From Rhytidiadelphus loreus (taxonomy: Eukaryota > Streptophyta > Bryopsida > Hypnales > Hylocomiaceae), in assembly GCA_947034895.1 (NCBI GenBank), contig OX344762.1:74828981-74892980 (forward strand): 64,000 nucleotides of DNA, given 5' to 3'. A program made the position numbers and the translations under genes. Each line of letters starts with the position of its first letter. The stretch's first letter is position 1. Below the pieces are notes generated by a model. It worked only from the letters and a program-made list of their open reading frames with translations. It was not told the origin of the DNA and ran no database searches. Shown here one piece after another: positions 1-12,059 of the stretch.

Positions 1-210
1 CACAGTTGACTGCATGGCTAGTAAGTTATGGCGTGGTGAGAAAATGGTCGATGGAGCTTTCCCGAGGCCGATAAAATTCTGCACGTCATCTTCTCAATGA
101 ACATCCGGTCGTCAAAACAATATCGGAAGTCAAAATCGGAATTTCGCCTGCTAATGACTTCTAGGAGGGAGCCCAATATGAAAATTAGATTCCTTATCAT
201 TTTCTTGGTG
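1..210. other. Left-edge sequence without recognisable gene
   Basis: Unique-looking sequence of mixed base composition. The longest open frame is about 60 codons with no recognisable domain. I see no RNA gene or repeat here. Confidence 0.4.
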
Positions 211-486
211 GGATGTTAAAGTGGTCATACAAAGTGGGCCTTGCAAGGTGAATTTATCCTTAGGGAAAATATGGGAATTTTTTAATTTGTCACATATGAT
301 TAAATTTGGAAATTTTGAATCCACATTTGGAATTTAGAGGTGAAGAATTGCCCCTCATTAGTTAGGAAAGGTGAAGAATTGATGGAATTAGCCAAGCATG
401 AAATAGGGGCAGTTTTTTTACAATTATCCTTGTAGAATACAAAATTCACCTTGTAGGGTTCACTTTGCATGACCACTTTAACATCC
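211..486. mobile_element. Fold-back MITE, about 45-bp inverted termini
   Basis: The left end begins GGATGTTAAAGTGGTCAT and the right end is its near-exact reverse complement, finishing at 486. Pairing continues inward through a block reading roughly CAAGGTGAATTT, so about 45 bp of each end are inverted copies with a few mismatches. The interior is AT-rich and non-coding. The superfamily is not clear because no target-site duplication stands out. Confidence 0.6.
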
Positions 487-2905
487 TCCATTTTCTAAGT
501 CTTGTTATTCTAAAATGACATTAAAAATGAAATTTCACCTTGCAATATGAAAGGTTTTAAAAATATTGGTTGATAATTTAAATTTCATATGTGCTTGAAT
601 AAATGTTTTAATATTTTTATAATTGAATGTAATTATATAAATCATTTGTGCACTTCATATTTATATTTGTGTTATATCTATTATAATAAGTGTAGAGTGT
701 CACAAAATGGACTATAGTTTGCTCTTTGTAGGCAACTCCATTTTGTCCCTAATTGTGGAAATCAAGAGCCTGGCTCTCCTTATATATTGTACTTGTGATG
801 TATTGTAGTGGGCATCTCTAAAGAGAGCAATAACCTTGAGTTTTTTTGCAATCCTATGCGATTTTACTATGAAACATAAGACAAATTGGCAAGAGATCAC
901 TCTGAAGAAAGAAACAACTCCAATTCTTTTCAGATTGGTATACATTTAGAGTTTGTTCATTACTTCTTTAATTGTCCCACATTGCCCCCTTGAAGGCAAT
1001 GACAAGTTACTTAGAAACCACATACTTAGGGTAGACTTTATATTATCAAATATTACTATTATAGGATTATAAAAAGAGGTTAGTAGTGTGTGCAAGTTAT
1101 TATTTTAACAATGGAGTCATATACAAACAAATGATGTGAATGGATATGGATGGAAAGTGCTAGGAACCGGGGGGTATTGGGATATTTTACACGAGTATGC
1201 TGAGAGGAACACGCAAAGTGGTGGAAGCATGATGTGGGAGTTTGTCAAGTTTCACACTCATGATCTCACTAAACCGACGATTTTGACAATTGGAACCAAC
1301 ATTGGTTGTCCAAATCAAAAGTAAAAATTTTTAACCCATAAATGACACGCTAAGCCCCTCAGGGCTTGATTTAGAGATATTAATTGTTGACAAAAAGTGG
1401 TTTCATTATTTTTTTTCTTCCCTGAAATGTTTCAACGTATTGAACTCTACTTCAATAGTGAATATGGTTTGCGAAGCACTGCATTTAAACTTAGGCTGCA
1501 AAGTCCAAGCACTATTCCCTCAAATTCCCTTTTGCATGCCTTGACCGCACCTTCAAACTTTGGGCAAGCAACAAAGACCCATACCATGCTTCAACTTCAA
1601 GGCCATTTTTTAATTTCCCCTTTCCTCCCCTTCCCCTCGACACGAGGCAAGTGAACATTGTTTTTGAGGGTTAAGAACGAACCTCCTCTCCAAGGAGGCG
1701 CATAGGACAGGCGTATTTGTCAAGGGCATAAATGATGGTGTAGGGGGGAGAATATGGCACTCTACTCTTCAAAGTTTTTATATTAATGTGTTTGTTATGT
1801 AATCCAACACGTACAAGTGATTTCATTCTTCCCAAAAGACTGGTCTCAGTTGAACTGAGACCAAGCATGCTGCATGTTACGGAATAAGTTATGGAATAAG
1901 TTATCAGTCCCAAAGTTGGTCTGGTTTCGAGCTTTTGACTTCAGTTGCATTTTCAAATTGTCCACATGGGATCATTCTGGCATTTGGTTGTTTCTCTCTT
2001 CATACTTTCTTTTAATTTTTTAAATTCAGGTAATTTCACTGGGGAAATCACCTACTTTTAAAGTAAGTTAAGCGTAGACTAAGCTTACATTGACGCATTC
2101 ATATATACATTCACGGTCTTACGCTGACATTCTGTTAGCTACGACTCTTGTCAGATTTTGGATATGATCTTTCATCTCTGATTTGAAGTTCCTGGACATT
2201 GTCCTTGAACTTGGCCTTGTTTAGAAGTAACTTAACATGGACCGGAGGACATTACCACCCCCCGTAAGAGCATTGTCACCCGTCTTGTAAAATGGATGAC
2301 TTCTTCAAGCTGGCTTTGCTTGACTGTCCCATCGGGCTTGCAAAATGGATGACTTGTTTCTTGGATTGGCTTGCAAACGGAGGTTGGTTTGCAAGCTTGC
2401 AAAACCACAAAGGACAAAATGTTTTTGTCCTTCCGTATTGCCAGGGAGTTGCTAAAGTAGGAGGCTCTGAAATGGAGAGGGCATTAAGAATGGACCCTAT
2501 AAATGGCTGTGAAATGGACAAACAATAGTTCATAAATTGACCTCCATAGCCATTGAATGAATCAAGGAAAAAAGCACTATTAATTGCAAGAGCCAATCAT
2601 TCTCTTTGCTTTCCCATTTTTGTTTTAGAAGTTGCAAGTGAACAGTTTATGAAAGACCTAGGGACATAAATAGGGACCTATGACACAACTCCTTTGAAAA
2701 TCCATAAGTAATTCAAAAATGCTTCAAAAAATATGAAACCACTTGTTTTAGATTTCTCTTCTATTTTTCTTTGCCTGAAAAATGAGCTAAAAATATTTCC
2801 ATTCAAGAAAATACATGAAAAAGGTGGATCAATCCTTAGATGAGCCATTTCTGAGACTCCTACTTTATGCTCCAAAGTGTTTTTCACCTCTTGGCAATGT
2901 CTTTC
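487..2905. other. AT-rich intergenic stretch, decayed repeats
   Basis: No open frame longer than about 106 codons and no recognisable protein domain. Short internal similarities occur, such as a duplicated phrase around 2284-2355 reading roughly AAAATGGATGACTTSTT. These look like decayed transposon sequence, but I cannot assign a family. Confidence 0.35.
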
Positions 2906-3159
2906 ACCTCCTACACAATTTTTAGCTAAGTTACTCTGACTGGTGGTGCTCTATGTCATTGCTAGGAGTTGCTTATGCATTAGCTGCTTATATATTATTT
3001 ATTGTTTGAGTTCAAATATGCCAGAAAGTTGCTATGCTCCAAGTGTTTTTCACCTCCTACATGATTTTTAGCTAAGTTTACTCCGGTGATGCTCTACGAC
3101 ATTGCTAGGAGTTGCTTATGTATTAGCTGCTTATATATTATTTATTGTTTGAGTTCAAA
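2906..3159. repeat. Direct tandem duplication, period about 145 bp
   Basis: Two direct copies at 2906-3016 and 3051-3159. Both start CACCTCCTAC, run through AGCTAAGTT and CATTGCTAGGAGTTGCTTATG, and end in GAGTTCAAA. They differ by a few substitutions and small gaps, so this is a fairly recent local duplication in non-coding DNA. Confidence 0.7.
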
Positions 3160-4707
3160 AATGGTATTTGTGGATGATTGCAATTCTTTGAATTGAGACA
3201 AAAGATTTGGATTCTTAACAACTAATGATATTTTTAGCAAGAGTGATGAAAATGGTGACACCCTTTGAAAAAACCATGTGAAGCATTCAAGGCATGAAGA
3301 AAAAATTGTTTGTATCATATCAATATGTTTGTTTTTAGTAAACTTGGTTACACTTCCTTGAAAATTTTGAAAATTTCCTGCAGTAGGTAATTGCATTGAT
3401 TTCAGAGCCAATTTTGTATGCTCTCAAAGCTTGTAAGTGCTTGTATTTCTCTTTCTTTCTCTTACACATGGTTGTCAATAGAGGACAATATTTCTTGAAA
3501 TTTTAATGTGACAATTGCATTTGGTCTTGAAATTACACAATGTCAAGTCTTAAGTGTTCAAGGTTTAGTCATTTTTACCTCCTATCTGCTTGGTCTCTTA
3601 ACAAGTCACAAGTGGGGCTATCTACATTCCCGCAATTTGGAAAGTGAATGCCCCACTTGTTTGCAAGCCAAATCACCACCCCATTTTGCAAGTTAGGTGG
3701 TGATGCTCTAAAAGACTAGCTGTCTAGGCCAAAATGGCCTACCGTTTGAAATACATTCAAGCTAATTTTAAGGTAGTTGAACTATGAGTATTTATCAAAT
3801 CTTGATTCTACAACTATGCCTGCAAAGATGGAAACTAAATTACTATGGAATGAAAAAAAATTGAGCAAAGACATAGAAATTGTACTTCCAAAAAGTGCAC
3901 ATTTTATGTATTTTGGACATGGCCCAACTTGTATATGTATTCTTAAGGGGCCACATATTTCTAGTCTTGAAGAATTATGATCAATACTTCATGAATTAGC
4001 TCATGTCAAATTCAACTAGGCTAAGCCCTTCTAGAGGTAGTGGGGAAAGAAAAAAAAATTAGAAAATGTGACTTGTAAGATTTGTTGGATTTTGAAATGC
4101 GGCCAAATATGACACTTTTGTAAAGTGCATGTTGTACTAAGAATTTTTTAGAAACTCATAAGCACTCAAAAAAATGGTGAATTTTTTTGTATTGCTACTC
4201 AATTATTGCCATGTTTTGTTGTAAAAATCTCATCCTAGGAAAACCTCAAGAAAGAAGTCAAACAATGATGTGTACACAGAAACTTCAACCAAAGCATTAG
4301 GATACAAGCCTCATGAGTTGTATTAAACATCCTAAAGGATTTAAGGTAGGAATACCATAAACCATACCAATCCATTGTAAGTGGTTTCAATGTACATGTT
4401 CTTGTCATTTATGCCTTGAAATGACAAGGGCATATAGTTACATTGAAACGATTTGTAGTGGTCCTACCTATAAGTAGTTCAAATTTGTGTAAAAAATTAT
4501 TATATAGAATACTAATTTTAGTGATGACTATTGGTATTCATATATTATAGCCTTATTGACTTTGCCATTGTACTAACCAAAAGCTATAAACAAATTCAAA
4601 CCATAAAACTAAAGTTCCTTCAAGAATTGATTTTGGATTGAATTTTAGTAATGTTCACAAAGATTTTTTTATATGAATTTGAAGATATTATGTTTTATCT
4701 ACGGTGA
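3160..4707. other. AT-rich intergenic stretch, nothing recognised
   Basis: Only short open frames (under 90 codons) with no domain signature. No tRNA or other RNA gene seen. Confidence 0.35.
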
Positions 4708-5604
4708 TTTAATCCTAAAGTCCCAAGGCCAAGTTTTTGTCAAAAACCACTCAAAATTGCCATTTTCAATGCAAAAAACAAAAAAATTAAACTTTTATTT
4801 CTTTGCATATCCAACCATAGGATTTTGCACTAAACTAGTATGAGAATGTCTAGAAGAAATTTCAAAAACTTTGACCATATTGGTCACAAGATATAAGCAT
4901 TTAAAGTGAAGAAAACAAGTTTTTTTGATCCTAGTATGATTAGATTTCAAGGCTTTGAATACTCTTAACTTAAACTTTTTGTACTATAGATTGTAAATTC
5001 ATTTCTTTTATGTTGAAGAATCGAGGTGAGGGTTTGGAATCCCTCCTTCCTGATTTTCATTCTTTAAAAAATTGTTTAGTCAAAGTAGGTACGAGATAGA
5101 AGAAAATACTAAATTGTTGATACTAAACACACTAATCACAATAGTGAGATTGTTCTAGAAAGTAAACAAAACTATATGCAATTTTTATTAAATTGTTAAA
5201 ATTGAGTTTATAAGCAAATCCAATATATTGCTTTCTCAAGAATTTGTGAAGATTGCAAAACAAGAAGCTTCATAACTTTTACATCTCTAATTTAAATGGA
5301 ATGAATCAAATCTTTCCAAATAGACAAAAATAAAATATACAAGAAATATATATATTTTAAAATTATTTCAAGATTTTGTATTTTTTTTGGCTACTTGTCT
5401 TCACCTATTTTGGGCTTATCATAGCATAAATTTTGTTCCCAGGCACTAATTGAAATCAAAATGATAGTACTAGAAAGTTAATCAATTTTCCTATATTGAA
5501 AAAAAGTTCAAAAAACCTTGCCAAAAATTGAGATCATAGTTGCTTGCCCAAAGTTCTAAAAGTCCCCAAAGGAAACTCTTGCAACTTTAGAGGTTAAAAG
5601 GGTT
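4708..5604 (-). mobile_element. Non-autonomous element with TTAA termini (family A, reverse copy)
   Basis: Starts TTAATCCTAAAGTCCC and ends in the inverted form ACTTTAGAGGTTAA. The interior matches, in reverse orientation, the element at 26837-27772: both share phrases corresponding to a tract meaning roughly AGGATTTTGCA..ACTAGTATGAGAATG and a block near AAGTTATGAAG. It is diverged, so an old copy. The TTAA flank and CC-rich start fit the piggyBac superfamily. Confidence 0.6.
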
Positions 5605-7265
5605 TTGATATCAATTAAAGATCACTTTATTTAGGAAATAAATTCTTCTAGTCATTAAATCCTAAGAAAGCCAATTATATTGATTGGGTGGATGGTGGAT
5701 GTTTTCAAAGTTTATTATAAGAGCTATTTGAAATATATATGGAGAATATATAGATGAAGTATACATGGGGAATTTGTTAAAAGTGTGCCATTCCTCAAAC
5801 TTTGGTACTTTTATAGTTTAAGCCGCGTGGTCTGATATCTATAGCTATCCTAGATGGCATGTTTGTAATTGAGACCATGGGGTCTAAAAATGGTGTGTGG
5901 AATATTGTCATTTCAACGAAATTTCCTATACATTCAAACATCTTGAATAAAATAATTTTTATTTATTTTTAGTGATGTGACAACCTTGTCACATCATACC
6001 AATTTGTTGAGCAAAGACAAATGGACCTTTGGGTATTTAGGATGGATGGATTTTTGTTTGTATGGCTTTGAATTTTAGAATTCATGTATAAAAATTATTT
6101 ATTAGTCGCTTGTTGTTTACCACTATTAAGTGATATGGCAAAAGATTTTCTAATTTGGATTTCTACAATGGATGTTAGTTGACAATATAAGGGACCACAT
6201 TTGAGGTAGTGGATGTTAACGCAAGAGCTCGCGTAAGATGGTTCAAGGGGGAGCTCAAGGAGGGCTAGGTGAGTGGGTGGCAATAAGATAACAACAGAAA
6301 TGAAGGGGATTTTGGTGTAAACTGTGTAGGAGAAGTTGTGCAAAAATCTTACAAACTAGGTGGGAACGACTTGCTTTGTTTGTTTAAAGAAAATAAAAAT
6401 GAACTACTTATAAAATGAAGTAGTTCCAAAAGAACCCTTGAAAATCTCATTTTGAAAATATTTGAAGAATGTTCCTAGAATATGTATATTATTTTATACC
6501 CCTTTATTAGATACCTTTTACATATAGCTAGCTTATTAACTTTATATTAGGTGACTTCCTTGGGGAACTGTAGTCGACCAAGGCAAAGATGCAAGGGGCC
6601 AAGGTGGACACTTAAAGGGGATGATTGCAAGAATGAGTGGTCGACTTTGTTTCACTTTGGCAAAACTAAGGTTGTCCTTTGCTATAACTTTTGAAGCATG
6701 GACCCAACGAGCTTGAATTTTTTTTGAACATATCGATTGTTATTGTATTCCTTCTTTTTCAGAAAATTTAAGAAACCATTCTATATCTAAGATCCATTTT
6801 CTCTAGTTTGTCACACTTTCGGGCTTACAAGTTTTGAGTACCACGGAGTACCCAAAATTGATGATTTAGAGCTGAAATTTATGTGGTTTATCTCCACAGT
6901 ACACGGGCATGTTCCATGTGAGGGGCATCTAAAAGTACATTATTTTAAAGCCTCCTCGTTTGTGCAAATAAGGCTCTTTTGGCATGCGCACTTTTGAACA
7001 TTGAAAATGGTTTCAACCTCATTCTTTTGGTGACATCTTATCACCACGAAAGTCCTCACAAATGTCCATTTTTTTTTTTTTTTAAGTGTTTTTTAAACTC
7101 CCACTGTGTTTGGTTTTATTATAAACTAAAACCTTGACATCCCCCTTTTGTTACGACATAGTCTCGGCCATAGTACTGCGGGTAGAAAAGGTGGTATGGC
7201 ATGAAGTTTAAAAAATCCGACCAAGGTGCACAAGTTTCTAGATTTGGACCAATTTCAAAAGTTAT
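5605..7265. other. Intergenic stretch, no recognised feature
   Basis: AT-rich, open frames under 85 codons, no domain, no clear repeat boundary. A 15-base T run lies near 7070. Confidence 0.35.
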
Positions 7266-10200
7266 TCTAAACCTTAGGCTCAGAGCGACCACTTTGGGCT
7301 CCGTCCTTCCCTCAGGGACCTGAAGAGTTCGTAATGCTTAGGGAAGCGGGTGGGTCTCGTGCAACTCGGTGGAGGTACCGAGGTAGGAGGACTGTAAACT
7401 AGTGTAATCACGACGGAAGCCCGAGAGCCAGCGGGCGAGGGCGAGGGGAGCTGGGGAGCTGGGAAGGAGCTGGTGGAGGACCCAATTGACTTGTGCCAGT
7501 CTTCCTCCGTCTCCCTCAAGTCTTCGGTTGTTTGCTTACTATATTATAAAAAAAGGCCCAAAAGTCGTCGTTCCTGCACCTCGAAAGTCGGACCCATGCG
7601 AATGATTGAAGGATTGGCAGCCCCAGCACGCAGGTTGCGGCCTCAGATGGGCGCTACAGACCCTCGCTCGATCACTGGCCCCTGCTGGCCCCCCTCTTGG
7701 CCGTCCATGGCTAGATCTGATCTGAAGCAGCGTTTTTTGGGGGGCGAAATTCGCACTCTCTCTCTGACAGAGTCCGTCCGTCCGTTCCCTTAGCTCCACA
7801 ATTGCGCCACTGCTGGGAAGGCTTGTGGGCAGGTACTGTTCAGAAAAAACACACACAAATACACACGCTGATCTGAAGTAAACGGAACAGCAAGCAAATG
7901 TCGATCAAAAAGCCAAAAGGGAAAAAAAGAAGAAAAAAGAAGAAACAGAAAGCAGATCCGCACAAATGCTGACACTCAGACACTCTCCCCTCTTCTGGGA
8001 TTTAAATTTTCCATCCCCCCTGACGTACCATTGAATGTCCATCATCAATTCCATTGCCCGGCTTCAAAAGGACGAGACAACCAGGACTGCACTTGCTTCC
8101 CACTATTCAAACTTTCCCTTTGCTATCCTTTCAGGCTGCCGTGGGCTCAATTCATTGCTCGATCGCCCATATATCTCAGGTGGTCGCCCTTTACTTGTTC
8201 GTACCAACATCGGCATGATAGTTGCTTCCGCTCTGCTGATCAATCGGTTGCCGGTTCCGCCTCTACTTTGTGACTTGTGAGGGCTGGGTTCTGAAATAGA
8301 CAAGGTGGCCGCTCTACCTGTCGTCATGGAAGCGTAGGAGTGTGAATAGTGAAAATAGATCGACACGTACTGCTGTCATCAGATTCTAAATAGATGGATA
8401 CAAGATGATTACAAGTTAAAAAACAATTGCTAGAAAAATAAAGTGACCACGAGGTGTAGACTGAAGACTGTAACTTGGGGGACCGGCCAGCTTGGGGATC
8501 TTGAACAAGTTGCAACTACTTCTAAAAGCTGGCGTGTAAGTATGTGAAAGCGGAGCTAGGAAACAACCAGGAAGTTTAGTACCTCAATAAGGTTGCCATG
8601 CATGATCTGATCGATCGGCAAAATCCTCAGTATGGAGGAATGCCCTAGCTAGCCTGTACGCCACCGAGTTCACACAGGGATCGAAACATGGAGTACCGAG
8701 TTCTTAAGAAAGGGGGAGGATGGTATTGATGAAGTGAGTGGGAATGGGATCGAAAGGTTAGCCTGGTGCCGCGTCGAACAAGGTCAGAGGATAGCTAGTG
8801 ATCAATTTCTAGGAACTGACGGATGCATGCAAAGGGGTTCAGAAGTACTCTTCAGAGTACAGTTTATTTCCAAGAGAATGACCTGCATCATGCTGCGAGC
8901 AATGGAGGACGTACAACAATATCTTGCGCTAGCTGGCTGCGGCGCTGGCAATAATTAATCTTTCAGCTGAATTACTGTGCATAGATTAATTCTTCTCTAA
9001 GGTAGCTTGATGTTGCAGGCAAGTGAGAATTGCATGAACTGATGTTGATCTGTGGCCAAAGTCATCTCTGAGTCCCCATGTATGTCGTCCGGCCTGATTG
9101 ATTCTCAATTGGGGAGCCTGGCGCTATCTGGTTAGCTACACTAGGCGTGGACCAACTGTAGAATTAATCCGGAGTCAATATCAAACAGTGGCAGCAGTGA
9201 ATCGCAGGAGTACTACTCCTTCGAATTGACTGACCGTGCAGTACAATGAGCCCGCACTCACATGGAATCACACGTTGGGTTCACACACGTAAGTGCATTG
9301 GTGCCCTGCCTACGAGGCATAGAGTTGGTGGTGCAAAATCATTTTCTTCTCGCCAGTCAGCCTAGCTACACCGGACGTTGAGACCATGTCGAATCTACGG
9401 TTTAGCTTTCGACAAAAAGAATTTCAATTAATCTACTGTTTTTTTTAATTTTATTTGTTTCTTGGATGCGTGTTGGACTGCGTCTGAGCGTGCACCCCTC
9501 AGCACAGAATTTATGAGCTAGGTATGAATAACAATATATACTGATTGCGGTGGAAGTACCCCACCAAAGCAGTGCAAACTTGTGGTGCACATCAGGGCAA
9601 AAATAGAAAAAAGCTCAAGAAATAATGAAGCGGGGAGATTGGAACATATTACTGTATTACCGTTTCTCCTCACGCTACAGTCCTCTAGCTCCGGATACTA
9701 GGGCGCCCTGACTTCAAGGGCATGCTCTTGCCTCGAATTCAACGTCAATACTAAGTTAAATTACAACATGATAGTGATCACAAAACGCATTCATGTCACA
9801 TGGGATTGTAGGAGTCGACGAACCGGTCGGTCCGAGAGTATTACGGGTAATTAAGTTTAGGAGCTTCGCAAGGTGCGCGCTCGAAGGTTAATTTTGCTTG
9901 ACCGTTCATTATGATTAGAATCGGTTCCCTTCTACTCCGTGGTCTAGAGCGGTGTAACTTTATAATGTGAAGAATTTCTACTATCCTTGATCGAGACAAG
10001 TGAGCCACAGATCGATCATGGTAGAACGTGGGACGGGGTTTCTAGATCATCACCAGGACAGAAGTTGCCGACAGTAGGGAGTGCCGTAAGGTAAGAGAAA
10101 CCAATTTTTTTACCACTTCAATTCGTTCCTTTTTCGTTCTCCGAGTACTTTTCATTTGAGTGTCATTTATGAAATGGTTGAACAGCGACATCGAATGAAA

Positions 10201-12059
10201 GAAAACCAGTCGTCTCTAGGCTACGAGTTCGTTGAAAAAGGTGGTAAACGTCGTTGACAACTAAGTCTCCATGCGTTTCATTAAGGCTCCCTTGAGAAGA
10301 TTGAGAACTCAGTACTAGCTTCGAGCGTTGGTTCGTTCAACCGTGAGCTTGGGGATTATAACTGAGGAAGAGCAACCCTGGGTTAGATTTTGACTTCAAT
10401 CTTGTGTTGCCAGGGGCATCAAAGTTCTGGAGATTTACCCGTCGTAGAGGGATGAATGGTTCTGTGCGAGTGCACACAATCGACCGCTTTCCACTCTGAT
10501 TGAGGCACCGTACCGAGGGCTTCAAGAAAAGAGATCGAGTTGGGAGCTCGGTCAGTCGGTCTATGTGTTTTTGTTTTCTTCTACCTGAGAAAGTGAGAAT
10601 AGAACATGACGTAGCTCCTGACAAGAATTGCAACCTCGTGATTCACCTGCCTTGTACATTAATTGAGACGCCTCCTCCCCCAATTCCCTGTCTTCAGAAT
10701 GGCCTGTACATATCACCTGAATTCGTAACGCTTATCATTCTCCCTGGTTTCCCATAGTTTGAGACTTGACAGTAATTAATCAGCTTTTCCATATTCCACT
10801 GCATAGAGCTTGAAACTGCTCCACAACATGAAAGCAGATAGTTAGGCATTTGACAAACGACCAGGCCACAATTGCTCTGTATCCGATAGACTCTACGGAA
10901 GCTGGTACGACAGTTCTCCGGCAAATGATGCTCGAGATTGAAATTCCAGAAGTGGGCTTTATTAGAGCTTGCGATTAAGAGGAAAACGTCGACGACACGC
11001 GGTCTAGATCCTACCTCGATCCACGTCCCCATCTCCTTCGCAACTCGCTATTCATCATCTCGAAATCTGGGATTCATGAACCTCACGGATTGATTTAGTA
11101 AGTTGACGCTCCAGAGTTGACTGATAGATAGTGAAGAGTCAGACAAGTTAAGCATCTAGATTCTAGAATATGCGTGCTGGGATGGACGTGTGCTTCTCAT
11201 ATATGTCACTCTCGACATATATCAATTATGCCTCCACGCAAAGCAGCTTGTTTTGAAAGCTCAAACAGACTCAAATGATTGTGAATATGCTCTGATCTGA
11301 CCCTCAAGATATATTGCCTGGCATGGGAAACAGTGAATTAGCCATGGCCGCTGCAGTCCAGATGTCGTCCGTTCAGGTCGTCCACCTGCTATGTCCCTCT
11401 GCTCCCTCTGCTCCTGTGGCTCACGATTCCACAACTGGGAACTGTCAGACCGTGGAGTACTTCTTCCAGCAGGTACTGTATATGCTTCTCCACATGTTTC
11501 AGTCTCGTCAAGGTTTCCGGGGTTAACCCAATTCTGCAAAGACAGTTTCTCACTCCGATCCGAGCACCCGTTTCAGAAACTAATAATTAGGTTAACAAGT
11601 CCGTCTGGAGTCATCAAGAGGGGTGATCGATGATAAGGTCAAGTAGACGACCTTCCAGTACAATTTCCTTGCTGGTATCACGTCTCCCAGCCTGCTCGTA
11701 GAGTCATGTTTAGAAGCACGACAGTACGTTCTCTAGTTCTTTGCTTTTGGCTTGTTGGTGGGGGGACAATCATTCACGTTTGAATGAAATATCGTGTCAC
11801 GGCACATGCACCGAGGGAGGGAACATTAAAAAATGGTCTTCATCACTTTTGTTGAAATGGCGTGGTTGAGCTCTAGAGCCCAGATTGTGGCATGCAAGTG
11901 CTAAAGCTCTGAGTTAAAGTAGTCCGTGTATAGATCGGATGTTCCAGAAACTCCTGGAAAAGTGCCATTTTTCTGAAACTTCGCCATTTTAACGAACATG
12001 GCGATTGTCGTCTCTCTCTTTCAGCGAAGCTTGTAGGAATCTCGTGACCATATTCGGCT
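7266..12059 (+). promoter_or_regulatory. GC-richer upstream region of the WRKY gene: promoter and probable spliced leader
   Basis: This 4.8 kb is clearly less AT-rich than the flanking repeats and has no convincing coding frame. A TATA-like stretch lies at 7541-7556. Immediately upstream of the WRKY start codon is a strong splice-acceptor context, a pyrimidine run ending TCTCTCTTTCAG at 12024, so the 5' leader is probably interrupted by an intron whose first exon lies somewhere upstream. W-box cores (TTGACC or TTGACT) occur at 9226-9231, 9898-9903 and 11117-11122, the sites WRKY factors bind, so auto- or cross-regulation is possible. The transcription start cannot be placed from sequence. Confidence 0.45.

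Noticed and set aside
8031..8515. Several overlapping 60-87 codon frames on both strands
   Set aside because: No domain, overlapping in many frames, consistent with GC-richer non-coding DNA.
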